Shown: positions 1 to 7,013, counted from the stretch's first letter. The stretch is DNA of 11,836 bases from JBEEMU01 sp043778315 (GCA_043778315.1 JAYWGJ010000430.1:1-11836); one strand, 5' to 3'. The notes: generated by a model from the letters alone, not told the origin. Numbers and translations: made by a program.

Positions 1-761
1 TATGCCGCCAGCCATTTCAAAAAAGTGGTGACTTTTTCTTTATTGACTAATATAGTTTTGGAAAAAGGTAGCGTAAGGTGAATTTGTAAGTGGCGATTAA
101 CGGAATGCGAGGCTTCTTTGATGGCTTTTCTGTTCACTAAAAACTGTCGGTTTGCCCGAAAAAAGGTTGGGTAAAGTTTTTGCTCCAAACCTGTTATGGT
201 GTAGTTCGTGCTTAGTTTTTTACCGTCAAGAGAGAGGGCATAAACTACCGCATTTTCTATATACAAAAGGGCTACACTTTCAATATCTATGGGTATAATT
301 TTATCGGCGCGAAAAACCAAAATAGCGGTATCTTTGGGAGCGAGCGGAGGTGATGTTTCGGCTATCAAATTAGCTATTGCGTTAGTTGGCGCAACGTTAT
401 TTTTAACAAATAGTACGCTATACTTGTCTATTGCTTGCTGAACGGTAGCCGTAGAAAACGGCTTCAAAATATAATCTATGCCGTAAGTTTTGAATGCTTG
501 CAGGGCGTACTCGTTGTAAGAAGTGCAGAAAATAATCGGTATTTGAAGGTTGGTAGCAGCAAAAATATCAAAACTCGTGCCGTCGCCGAGCTGAATATCC
601 GCAAAAATGAGGTCAATATCGGGTGGGTCTTGCAGTAACGCCTTGCCTTCCGCTACGCTTTCGATGACGTGCAGGATTTCGGCGTTCGGCGATACCGCCT
701 GAATCGTTTTAACCAAATTCCGTGCGGTTTTCGGTTCGTCTTCTATGATAACGATTTTCAT
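1..761 (-). CDS. LytTR-family response regulator (3' end at the window edge)
   Basis: This is a cytoplasmic two-component response regulator that binds DNA through a LytTR domain. Reading from the ATG at 761 gives 253 codons. The receiver domain (about residues 1-120) has the acidic pair E8/D9, the phospho-acceptor D55 in FADIQLGDG, T80 in FCTSYNEYAL and K100 in DYILKPF. A linker follows, and from about residue 150 a LytTR domain with the hallmark FFRANRQFLVNRKAI. The last visible residues, FLKWLAA, match the usual end of the family. The next codon begins TA, so the stop probably straddles the window edge and the gene is essentially complete. It starts 10 bp after the stop of the sensor kinase, so the two form an operon and very likely a cognate pair. 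The regulated genes cannot be told from the window. Confidence 0.93.
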   Translation of the reverse strand, partial: MKIVIIEDEPKTARNLVKTIQAVSPNAEILHVIESVAEGKALLQDPPDIDLIFADIQLGDGTSFDIFAATNLQIPIIFCTSYNEYALQAFKTYGIDYILKPFSTATVQQAIDKYSVLFVKNNVAPTNAIANLIAETSPPLAPKDTAILVFRADKIIPIDIESVALLYIENAVVYALSLDGKKLSTNYTITGLEQKLYPTFFRANRQFLVNRKAIKEASHSVNRHLQIHLTLPFSKTILVNKEKVTTFLKWLAA

Positions 762-771
762 CTTTTGCGTT

Positions 772-1764
772 TTACAACAACGGTAATTTTACCACAAAAT
801 TATGCGGATTATTTTCTATGATAATGGATTTTTGAACGAGTAGTTTGTAGCGTTTATTCAGATTTTTTAGTCCTGTTTTGGGGCTATCTATTTGCCGAAG
901 GATGTTTTTGGAGTTTTCTATTACCAAAAAATTATTTTCTATTTTGATATAAAAAATAAGCGGATTTTGCTTAGTAAAGTAATTGTGCTTAAACACATTT
1001 TCTACTATTATTTGTAACGCCATAATTGGTATTTTTGTTCGCAAAAAGTGGTCTTCAATTTGTATAAAATACGAAAAACTGTCCTCGAAGCGTTCTTTTT
1101 GTAAGGTAATATAGCTTTCTACAAAATCTAATTCGCACTGCAAATTCGTCAAATCATTGGAGGAAGCCTCAATAGAATAGCGCAAAAACTCGCTCAATGT
1201 GACCACATAATCTTCGGCTTTTTGCGGGTTTTCGCTAATCAGCGACTTCAATACGCTCAACGAATTGAATAAAAAGTGCGGGTGCAATTGCTGTATCAAT
1301 ATTTTGGTATGCGTTTCGGCATTTTCTAGTTCTAAGGCTTGCAATTGTCGCTCTGTTTCCGTTTTTTCCACAAACGCCATCGTAAATTTTAGGATAATAA
1401 CCAAAATACCGTTGATGGGCAACAGCGTTGAAACAAAATAAATAAACTCAGCTAATAAAAAATCGGGCGGAAAAAAGTCAAATAAACCCAGAGTGGAACA
1501 CGCCGCCCGCGCCGATACATTGCACAAAAACGATACACAAAACAGGCGCAGACTGCTCCATTGCGGATACCGTTGCACCAAAAAAAAGAGTATCAGCCAG
1601 GCGATGAAAAACATGGTCGATAAGCCCAAAAACATCTTTATACTATATAGTGTTTCGGGTCGGTCAAATACATAAAACTGAATAACTCCGAAAAAGGCGA
1701 TTATCAGCGACGAACTCGCCGCAGTAAGGTAGAGTTCTTTGGTTATTCTTATTTTGGTAGCCAT
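772..1764 (-). CDS. LytS-like membrane sensor histidine kinase (His_kinase family)
   Basis: This sensor kinase phosphorylates the adjacent LytTR regulator. Taking the ATG at 1764 gives 330 residues. The N-terminal half holds about four membrane segments (roughly residues 13-33, 43-62, 73-95 and 105-130) with no large extracellular domain. A short coiled linker rich in E and Q leads to the phospho-acceptor block LHPHFLFNSLSVLKSLI, with the likely His at 163. The N-box IIVENVFKHN (about 253-261) and the glycine box SPKTGLKNLNKRY (near 294) complete a LytS-type ATPase domain; the middle ATP-lid motif (VIENSKN) is weak, as is common in this family. An in-frame TTG at 1809 would add 15 residues and is preceded by a G-rich AGGGGGA, but ATG followed by MATKIRITKEL fits a normal cytoplasmic N-terminus. 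The signal sensed is unknown. Confidence 0.9.
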   Translation of the reverse strand: MATKIRITKELYLTAASSSLIIAFFGVIQFYVFDRPETLYSIKMFLGLSTMFFIAWLILFFLVQRYPQWSSLRLFCVSFLCNVSARAACSTLGLFDFFPPDFLLAEFIYFVSTLLPINGILVIILKFTMAFVEKTETERQLQALELENAETHTKILIQQLHPHFLFNSLSVLKSLISENPQKAEDYVVTLSEFLRYSIEASSNDLTNLQCELDFVESYITLQKERFEDSFSYFIQIEDHFLRTKIPIMALQIIVENVFKHNYFTKQNPLIFYIKIENNFLVIENSKNILRQIDSPKTGLKNLNKRYKLLVQKSIIIENNPHNFVVKLPLL

Positions 1765-2012
1765 GTTATTTTTTGGCGTAATATTAAGCCAAATGCCCGA
1801 TATGACCAAGTATCCCCCTATATTTAGGTTAAAAATTTATAGCCGCTTGTAGATTAGGAATAGGCGTGTAAAGCTGCTCGCAATATAGAAATTTACTAAA
1901 AATTATATTTCTGTTAAAATAAAATGTTCATTTTTTTATTGATAATCAATCACTTATCATTTTTTTTATAAAAAAAAATAAGAAATAGTATAAAAATTAG
2001 GATAGTAATTTG

Positions 2013-2020
2013 TACCTTTG
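2013..2020 (+). promoter_or_regulatory. Bacteroidota -7 promoter element of rplM
   Basis: TACCTTTG matches the Bacteroidota primary sigma factor -7 consensus TAnnTTTG exactly. Transcription would begin near 2027, leaving a leader of about 150 nt before rplM. No clear -33 TTTG lies 19-21 nt upstream; that region is A/T-rich only. The call rests on the perfect -7 box and its position before a highly expressed cluster. Confidence 0.6.
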
Positions 2021-2027
2021 CGCACCC

Positions 2028-2174
2028 GAAAGAAAATAATAAGTATGTAAATGTCAGAAATGATATAGAACAACACCTTAGACCTTGTTTTATCTACACA
2101 ACGGTTTATTTTCGCTCTCCGAAAGAGAGACTTGTAAAAAATCTTATTAATAATAATTTTAAACGAAATTTCTC
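2028..2174 (+). promoter_or_regulatory. rplM: Candidate structured 5' leader of the rplM-rpsI mRNA
   Basis: This is the predicted untranslated leader of about 150 nt before the L13 start codon. It contains a compact hairpin CTCTC-CGAAA-GAGAG (2115-2129) and, upstream, a possible AACAA/TTGTT stem around the direct repeat CCTTAGACCTT. It also holds a five-codon open frame starting at 2051 that may be chance. Ribosomal protein operons are often controlled by a leader to which one encoded protein binds, so L13 autoregulation is a reasonable inference. I cannot match this leader to a named family by eye. Confidence 0.35.
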
Positions 2175-2630
2175 GTGAAATCATTAAGTTACAAAACCGA
2201 ATCGGCAAGAAAAGAAACCGTAGAGCATAAATGGTTCGTTATTGACGCAGAGGGTATGGTATTAGGTCGTATGTGTTCGCATATCGCTAATATTTTGCGC
2301 GGTAAACACCGCACCGATTTTACGCCGCACGTTGATTGTGGCGATTATGTTATCGTACTAAACGCCGACAAAGTGCGCTTGACAGGTAAAAAAATGGCAC
2401 AAAAAGAATACCAAACGTTCTCGGGCTATCCGGGCGGTCGTAAGGTGACTTTGGCGGTTAATCAAATGGCAAAACACCCTACCTCGCTTGTCGAAATCGG
2501 TGTACGCGGTATGTTGCCTAAAACAAAATTAGGCAACGCAATGATTAAAAAATTGATGGTTTACACGGAGGGCACACACCCGCACGAGGCACAAAAACCA
2601 GAAGTTTTGGAAATCAAAATGAAACGATAA
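2175..2630 (+). CDS. rplM: Large ribosomal subunit protein uL13
   Basis: L13 is an early-assembling protein of the 50S subunit. The 151-residue product opens with VKSLSYKTESA, the N-terminus typical of Bacteroidota L13. It continues through KWFVIDAEGMVLGRMCSHIANILRG, FTPHVDCGDYVIVLNADKVRLTGKK and the conserved YPGGRK, then RGMLPKTKLG. It ends with TEGTHPHEAQKPEVLEI. The start is GTG at 2175: an in-frame TAA lies at 2160-2162 with no ATG between, and the protein aligns from this GTG. It leads the rplM-rpsI-rpsB-tsf cluster, with 110 nt before rpsI. Expression probably comes from the promoter at 2013 and may be tuned by the leader. Confidence 0.97.
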   Translation: MKSLSYKTESARKETVEHKWFVIDAEGMVLGRMCSHIANILRGKHRTDFTPHVDCGDYVIVLNADKVRLTGKKMAQKEYQTFSGYPGGRKVTLAVNQMAKHPTSLVEIGVRGMLPKTKLGNAMIKKLMVYTEGTHPHEAQKPEVLEIKMKR

Positions 2631-2740
2631 TTTTTTATTAAAGCGATTTTTCGCAATAGTTTTTTGCAATAAAATATTAGCGTAAAGCAATAAAAAACAA
2701 ATTAATTTAATCATAAAAACGTCTATTCAGTATTATATAT

Positions 2741-3127
2741 ATGGAAATGATAAATGCAATCGGCAGACGTAAAGCGGCAGTAGCGCGCGTGTACTTGATG
2801 AAAGGCACAGGCGAAATTACCGTGAATGGCAAGCCGTACAAAGAATATTTCCCGCAACAACACATTGTAGGTTCGGTGTTAGACCCGCTCACTACCGTAC
2901 AGGTAGAGGCGTTGTATGACGTGAAAGTGAACGTAAACGGTGGCGGATTTAAGGGTCAAGCAGAAGCTATCCGTATGGGTATTTCGCGCGCCTTAGTGAG
3001 CTTGGACGAAGAGTTCCGTCCAGCCCTCAAAGCAAAACGTTTCCTTACCCGCGATGCGCGTGTAGTAGAGCGTAAGAAATTTGGTAAACCAAAGGCACGT
3101 CGTTCGTTCCAGTTCTCCAAACGTTAA
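2741..3127 (+). CDS. rpsI: Small ribosomal subunit protein uS9
   Basis: S9 sits in the head of the 30S subunit, and its C-terminal tail reaches the P-site tRNA. The 128-residue length is normal. The N-terminus MINAIGRRKAAVARVYL, the block GTGEITVNGKPYKEYFP, the glycine-rich VNGGGFKGQAEAIRMGISRAL and the basic tail KKFGKPKARRSFQFSKR are all family signatures, and the final Lys-Arg that contacts tRNA is intact. The ATG at 2741 follows an A/T-rich stretch without a Shine-Dalgarno. Another ATG two codons on (MINAIGRRK) is a possible start. Pairing with rplM is almost universal in bacteria, and the two are presumably co-transcribed. Confidence 0.97.
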   Translation: MEMINAIGRRKAAVARVYLMKGTGEITVNGKPYKEYFPQQHIVGSVLDPLTTVQVEALYDVKVNVNGGGFKGQAEAIRMGISRALVSLDEEFRPALKAKRFLTRDARVVERKKFGKPKARRSFQFSKR

Positions 3128-3277
3128 TCCGTATCTGTTTTGTATTGAACCAAAATATTTGCCGTTTTTTTATACTATATATAAGGTGTCTAATTTTTTG
3201 AAATGCCTGTTGTTTTTATCAAAAATAGTGATATTGGTTGCAATATTTCTTCTTAACAAAATATAATTTTTATATAC

Positions 3278-4021
3278 ATGCAAACTCCTACCTATAAGGA
3301 ATTGCTCGATGCGGGTTGTCACTTCGGGCATCAAAAGCGTAAGTGGAATCCGAAAATGGCTTCCAATATCTTTATGGAACGTAAAGGTATTCACCTCATC
3401 GACCTCAACCGCACGGTTGATTCACTCGAGAAAGCAGGTAAAGCTATGCGCCAAATCGCTAAATCGGGTAAAAAAGTATTGTTTGTGGCTACGAAGCGTC
3501 AAGCACGCGAAATAGTCGAAAAAGCAGCATTAGAGGTCAGTATGCCATTTGTTACCGAACGTTGGTTGGGTGGTATGATGACCAATTTCGCAACTATCAA
3601 GAAATCTATCAATAAAATGAAGAGTCTTGAAAATATGCTCAACGACCCTAAAACCGTTATCAACAAAAAAGAACGTTTGACCATGGAGCGCGAGCGCATC
3701 AAATTGGCAAAAGTTTTGGGCGGTATCACGCAGTTGGCTAAATTGCCTTCGGTCGTGTTTTTGGTGGACATAGGTCACGAACACATCGCATTAGAAGAAG
3801 CAAAACGCTTGGGCATTCGTACTTTCGGTATCGTTGATACGAATTGCGACCCAAATAAAGTTGATTTTGCTATTCCAGCTAACGATGACGCATCTAAATC
3901 AATCACTATCATCGTGAATTATATGGTTTCTTGCATCAAAGAAGGTTTGGCGGAGCGTAGCGAAGTATCGAAAGAAGCACCAAAAGAAGTAGCTAAATCC
4001 GAGGAAACACCTGCGGTTTAA
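3278..4021 (+). CDS. rpsB: Small ribosomal subunit protein uS2
   Basis: S2 is a late-joining protein on the back of the 30S subunit and is needed for translation initiation. The 247-residue product begins MQTPTYKELLDAGCHFGHQKRKWNPKM, the classic S2 start, then GIHLIDLNRTVDSLEKA, FVATKRQAREIVEKAA and RWLGGMMTNFATI. Further on are the conserved LPSVVFLVDIGHEHIALEEAKRLGIRTFGIVDTNCDPNKVDFAIPANDDASKSI motifs, here with a glycine in place of the usual proline-type residue. The last 20 or so residues form the low-complexity, Lys/Glu/Pro-rich tail common in Bacteroidota S2. The gap of 150 nt after rpsI is T-rich with no clear promoter; a 17-bp hairpin lies between rpsB and tsf. Confidence 0.97.
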   Translation: MQTPTYKELLDAGCHFGHQKRKWNPKMASNIFMERKGIHLIDLNRTVDSLEKAGKAMRQIAKSGKKVLFVATKRQAREIVEKAALEVSMPFVTERWLGGMMTNFATIKKSINKMKSLENMLNDPKTVINKKERLTMERERIKLAKVLGGITQLAKLPSVVFLVDIGHEHIALEEAKRLGIRTFGIVDTNCDPNKVDFAIPANDDASKSITIIVNYMVSCIKEGLAERSEVSKEAPKEVAKSEETPAV

Positions 4022-4056
4022 TCGTTCTTTTTATTATCAAAAAAAATCTATCCACG

Positions 4057-4096
4057 ATATTACAGTACTCCAATATAAGTTGGGGTACTGTAATAT
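4057..4096 (+). promoter_or_regulatory. 17-bp intergenic hairpin between rpsB and tsf
   Basis: The arms 4057-4073 and 4080-4096 are reverse complements over 17 positions around the six-base loop TATAAG. The single DNA mismatch (T in the left arm, G in the right) becomes a G-U pair in RNA, so the transcript stem is unbroken. No T-run follows, so it is not a standard intrinsic terminator. It ends 22 nt before the tsf ATG. Likely roles are partial attenuation, an RNase processing or stability element, or a protein-binding site setting the S2:EF-Ts ratio. Confidence 0.8.
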
Positions 4097-4118
4097 ATAG
4101 TTTATACAGTTAAAAATC

Positions 4119-4967
4119 ATGGAAGTAAAAATCTCTGCACAAGACGTGAATAAATTACGTCAGATGACAGGCGCGGGTATGATGGACTGCAAAAAAGCCC
4201 TTGTAGAAGCAGGCGGCGATATTGATGCGGCTATCGACTGGTTGCGCAAAAAAGGTCAGAAAGTAGCGGCGAACCGCGCTGACCGCGAGGCGAAAGAAGG
4301 TGCTTGTTTGGCATTGACTTCGCACAACCGTAATAATGGTGTTGTTTTGAAATTGAATTGCGAAACGGATTTTGTTGCTAAAAACGAAAAATTTGTTGAT
4401 TTAGCAAATGCCGTAGGCGCAATTGTACTCAAAAACTTGCCTGCTACCTTAGACGATTTGTTGGCGTTGCCTTTTGAGGGCGCATTGACTATCGGCGAAA
4501 AAATGGTTGAGCAAACAGGTCTTATCGGTGAAAAAATCGAGGTTTCGGGCTATGCGAAATTAGAAACAGCAGCAGGCGAAGGTCAAGTGTTGGCGTATGT
4601 ACACATGGGCAACCGTGCGGCAGTTATCGTTGCCTTGAACTTGGAAGGCACGGAGTACATCGACGGCGGTCGCAACGTAGCTATGCAAGTAGCGGCTATG
4701 CGCCCTGTTGCCTTAGATAAAGACGGCGTTGATGCCACAATGATTGCAAAGGAAATCGAAATCGGTAAAGATTTGGCGCGTCAAGAAGGCAAGCCAGAAG
4801 CGATGCTCGACAAAATTGCGCAAGGTCGTTTGGAGAAATTCTACAAAGAAAGCACTTTGTTAAACCAAGTGTATGTAAAAGACGGTTCTATGACCGTTGC
4901 CGCTTACATGAAATCTTTGCACAAAGACTTAACAGCGACTGCCTTCCGTCATGTGACTTTAGGCTAA
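4119..4967 (+). CDS. tsf: Elongation factor Ts
   Basis: EF-Ts recycles EF-Tu by releasing GDP from it. The product is 282 residues, normal for the family. The N-terminal UBA-like domain carries the signature LRQMTGAGMMDCKKAL (13-28) followed by GGDIDAAIDWLRKKG. The EF-Tu-contacting motif LNCETDFVAKNEKF is at 79-92. The core repeats include VLAYVHMGNRAAVIVAL and NVAMQVAAMRPVAL, and the C-terminal part has YKESTLLNQVYVKDGSMTVAAYM. It follows rpsB by 97 nt, the usual bacterial pairing, and is closed by a strong terminator, so it is the last gene of the ribosomal cluster. Confidence 0.97.
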   Translation: MEVKISAQDVNKLRQMTGAGMMDCKKALVEAGGDIDAAIDWLRKKGQKVAANRADREAKEGACLALTSHNRNNGVVLKLNCETDFVAKNEKFVDLANAVGAIVLKNLPATLDDLLALPFEGALTIGEKMVEQTGLIGEKIEVSGYAKLETAAGEGQVLAYVHMGNRAAVIVALNLEGTEYIDGGRNVAMQVAAMRPVALDKDGVDATMIAKEIEIGKDLARQEGKPEAMLDKIAQGRLEKFYKESTLLNQVYVKDGSMTVAAYMKSLHKDLTATAFRHVTLG

Positions 4968-4982
4968 TCGATATATTATTAG

Positions 4983-5017
4983 GCGCGAATTCGGTAACGG
5001 GTTCGCGCTTTTTTTTT
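4983..5017 (+). terminator. Intrinsic terminator after tsf
   Basis: The stem GCGCGAATTCG (4983-4993) pairs with CGGGTTCGCGC (4998-5008) over 11 positions, two of them G-U, around the loop GTAA. Nine T follow directly at 5009-5017. It begins 15 nt after the tsf stop and ends the ribosomal cluster, so pyrH must have its own promoter or depend on readthrough. Confidence 0.92.
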
Positions 5018-5057
5018 GATTTTTTTAATATTACATTACATTATTAGGAATGAAGAG

Positions 5058-5194
5058 AAAATAAGGTACTAAATATTATCACGCAGAATTTTGGGTCAAA
5101 ACAAGGCAGATTTGAAGTGCGATGCCTAGCATCGTAATAAAAATCTAACGCAGTTTTGGCGCGAAATACAAGTGAGAATATAGTAACTTATTTT
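5058..5194. repeat. 137-bp imperfect palindrome with inverted-repeat ends (MITE/REP-like candidate)
   Basis: The left half (5058-5125) and the reverse complement of the right half (5129-5194) align along nearly their whole length around the centre CTA (5126-5128). The outer ends are AAAATAAGGTACT (5058-5070) and, reversed, AAAATAAGTTACT, then TATT(A/C)TCAC on both sides. Inner paired blocks are CAAAAC/GTTTTG (5097-5102 with 5153-5158), AGATTT/AAATCT (5108-5113 with 5141-5146) and CGATGC/GCATCG (5120-5125 with 5129-5134). There is no open frame inside. The size, terminal inverted repeats and intergenic position fit a miniature inverted-repeat or REP-type element. I could not see a clear target-site duplication. 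Confidence 0.72.
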
Positions 5195-5225
5195 GGACGC
5201 GTTCCTTAAAATACAAAAACAAAAA

Positions 5226-5936
5226 ATGTCACTTCCGTACAAACGTATTCTACTCAAATTGAGCGGCGAATCGCTCATGGGCAACAAAAATTATGGCATC
5301 GACCCTAAAATGTTGATGCACTACGCCCAAGAAATCAAGCAAATACACGCGCTCGGCATCGAAATAGCGATTGTGATAGGCGGCGGTAATATTTTCAGGG
5401 GTCTGACGGCTGCTGATAGCGGCATCGAGCGCGTTCAAGGCGATTATATGGGTATGATGGCGACCGTCATCAACTCGATGGCGTTGCAGGCGACGCTCGA
5501 AAGCGTGGGTATTCATACCCGCGTGATGACCGCGATTGAGGTCAAGCAAGTCGCCGAGCCTTATATTCGCCGCAAGGCAATGCGTCATTTAGAGAAAAAT
5601 CGGGTCATTATTTTGGCAGGTGGAACGGGCAATCCGTACTTCACGACCGACTCGGCGGCGGCATTGCGTGCTAACGAAATCAATGCGCAAGTGATACTTA
5701 AAGGCACGCGGGTAGATGGCATTTACACCGCCGACCCCGAAAAAGACCCGACCGCAACCAAATACGATACCATTAGTTTTGCAGATGCGATAGCGCAAAA
5801 CTTGAATGTGATGGATATGACGGCGTTTACGCTCTGCAAAGAAAATAATTTGCCGATTATCGTATTTGATATTAATAAAAAAGATAATTTATTGCGATTG
5901 GTAGAAGGCGAAAAAGTAGGTACTTTGGTAAGTTAA
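5226..5936 (+). CDS. pyrH: Uridylate (UMP) kinase
   Basis: PyrH phosphorylates UMP to UDP using ATP, a step of pyrimidine nucleotide synthesis; bacterial enzymes are hexamers regulated by GTP and UTP. Starting at the ATG at 5226 gives 236 residues, the normal length. The motifs are in order: YKRILLKLSGESLMG with K11, GGGNIFRG (52-59), GDYMGMMATVINSMALQ (72-88), then GGTGNPYFTTDSAAALRA (132-149) and KGTRVDGIYTADPEKDP (159-174) for UMP and ATP binding. A TTG at 5193 would extend the frame by 11 residues, but that segment overlaps the end of the palindromic element and is not family-like. The gene is flanked by terminators (4983 and 5966) and stands alone; frr, often next to pyrH, is absent. Confidence 0.96.
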   Translation: MSLPYKRILLKLSGESLMGNKNYGIDPKMLMHYAQEIKQIHALGIEIAIVIGGGNIFRGLTAADSGIERVQGDYMGMMATVINSMALQATLESVGIHTRVMTAIEVKQVAEPYIRRKAMRHLEKNRVIILAGGTGNPYFTTDSAAALRANEINAQVILKGTRVDGIYTADPEKDPTATKYDTISFADAIAQNLNVMDMTAFTLCKENNLPIIVFDINKKDNLLRLVEGEKVGTLVS

Positions 5937-5965
5937 TAAGCGCATCAAATCTACGTTTTACTAGC

Positions 5966-6005
5966 AAAAAGGCTCGATGTTTGTCAGGAACATCAAGCCT
6001 TTTTT
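5966..6005 (+). terminator. Intrinsic terminator after pyrH
   Basis: AAAAAGGCT (5966-5974) pairs with AGCCTTTTT (5996 onward), and GATGTT (5976-5981) pairs with AACATC (5989-5994) after one C/A mismatch; the loop is TGTCAGG. The right arm runs into a T-rich tail. It begins 29 nt after the pyrH stop and isolates pyrH from the DUF58 gene. Confidence 0.88.
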
Positions 6006-6035
6006 ATTTTTATGTTTTATATAATAAAAAATTAG

Positions 6036-6043
6036 TATTTTTG
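6036..6043 (+). promoter_or_regulatory. Bacteroidota -7 promoter element of the DUF58 gene
   Basis: TATTTTTG is an exact match to TAnnTTTG and lies 50 nt before the start codon, just after the pyrH terminator. Transcription would begin near 6050. The -33 position is T-rich but has no clear TTTG. Confidence 0.5.
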
Positions 6044-6092
6044 TCTTTAATTCTGTACTTCACTTTTACACTAAAAATACAATATTACGAAT

Positions 6093-7013
6093 ATGTTTGC
6101 CACGGATATAAAAAACGTACAGCTTTCGGGCAATTTGGAGCTACTTGCGCGGCAGGTGGTAGAGGGATTTATTATCGGTTTGCACAAAAGTCCTTTTCAT
6201 GGCTTTTCGGTCGAGTTTGCGGAGCATCGAGTGTATAATCCTGGCGATGCGATGAAAGACATCGACTGGAAAGTGTATGCGCGGACGGATAAATTGTTTA
6301 TCAAAAAATTTGAGGAGGAAACCAATTTGCGCTGTCAAATAGTGATAGATGCGTCTTCGTCGATGTATTTTCCCGAAGATAAAGCGGCAAAATGGAACAA
6401 ATTGCAGTTCAGCGCGCTCGGCGCGGCAGCTTTAATGAATTTATTGAAAAAACAACGCGACGCTTTCGGGCTGAGTTTATTCGCCGAAGAGCTGGAAGCG
6501 CACTCGCGCACCAAATCAAATACGACACATTACAGACTGTTAATCAGTCAGTTAGAGAATTTGATAGCACAGCCAAAACACAATCGCCCGTCGTTTGTCG
6601 CCAAAAACCTGCACTTAGTTTCGGAAAGTGTACACCAAAGGTCGCTAATTATTATTTTTAGTGATATGTTTAATCACGCCGAAAACACCGACGATTTATT
6701 GGCTGCTTTGCAGCACCTAAAACACAATAAACACGAGGTGATTTTGTTTCATGTGGTAGATAAAAGCAAGGAATTGGATTTTGAATACGAAAACCGTCCG
6801 TATATTTTTGTGGATATGGAAACGGGCGAAAAGGTGCGTTTGCAGTCTAATAAGGTCAAAGAAATGTATGTTACGAAAGTAAAAGCGTTTGAGGAAAACC
6901 TGAAAATGCGCTGTTTGCAATATAAAATTGACTTTGTAGAAGCGGATATAAATAAAGGTTTTGAGCAAGTTTTGTTGCCATATTTATTAAAAAGAAGCAA
7001 AATGCGCGTATAA
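6093..7013 (+). CDS. DUF58 / von Willebrand-like domain protein
   Basis: This is a DUF58 family protein of 306 residues, the usual Bacteroidota length, with no signal peptide or membrane segment. The family signature spans residues 44-77: EHRVYNPGD, MKDIDWKVYAR and LFIKKFEEE. After it comes a vWA-like fold with the metal-site motif DASSSM (86-91), and later IIIFSDMF, which resembles the second half of that fold. DUF58 proteins are usually encoded beside a MoxR AAA+ ATPase and Bat (aerotolerance) vWA proteins, and are thought to work with MoxR in chaperone-like or envelope roles; the exact function is unknown. Here the upstream neighbour is pyrH, behind a terminator, and no MoxR gene is in the window. 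It has its own promoter-like box and about 200 nt of non-coding DNA after it. Confidence 0.9.
   Translation: MFATDIKNVQLSGNLELLARQVVEGFIIGLHKSPFHGFSVEFAEHRVYNPGDAMKDIDWKVYARTDKLFIKKFEEETNLRCQIVIDASSSMYFPEDKAAKWNKLQFSALGAAALMNLLKKQRDAFGLSLFAEELEAHSRTKSNTTHYRLLISQLENLIAQPKHNRPSFVAKNLHLVSESVHQRSLIIIFSDMFNHAENTDDLLAALQHLKHNKHEVILFHVVDKSKELDFEYENRPYIFVDMETGEKVRLQSNKVKEMYVTKVKAFEENLKMRCLQYKIDFVEADINKGFEQVLLPYLLKRSKMRV

Larger units (their letters stand above)
1810..2174. other. Divergent intergenic region between the kinase and rplM
   Basis: This 365-nt AT-rich stretch separates the leftward kinase operon from the rightward ribosomal cluster. It contains a short inverted repeat TGATAA/TTATCA (1940-1945 with 1954-1959) followed by eight T and then a run of A, the rplM -7 promoter element at 2013-2020 and the rplM leader. 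I found no convincing TAnnTTTG element facing the kinase. The minus-strand open frame at 1966-2208 has no recognisable protein features and overlaps rplM, so I do not call a gene. Confidence 0.6.

Noticed and set aside
1765..1809. Longer kinase starting at TTG 1809
   Set aside because: The ATG at 1764 gives a normal cytoplasmic N-terminus before the first membrane helix. The AGGGGGA before the TTG is notable, but genes in this window do not use Shine-Dalgarno sites.
1940..1967. TGATAA/TTATCA hairpin followed by T8 as a terminator
   Set aside because: The six-pair stem is A/T-rich and weak, and no plus-strand gene precedes it; it lies in a divergent intergenic region.
1966..2208. Minus-strand open frame of 80 codons in the rplM upstream region
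   Set aside because: It is AT-rich, has no recognisable motif, and overlaps the rplM promoter, leader and first codons.
5193..5225. N-terminal extension of pyrH from a TTG
   Set aside because: The extra residues overlap the end of the palindromic element and are not like UMP kinases; the ATG at 5226 gives the standard 236 residues.
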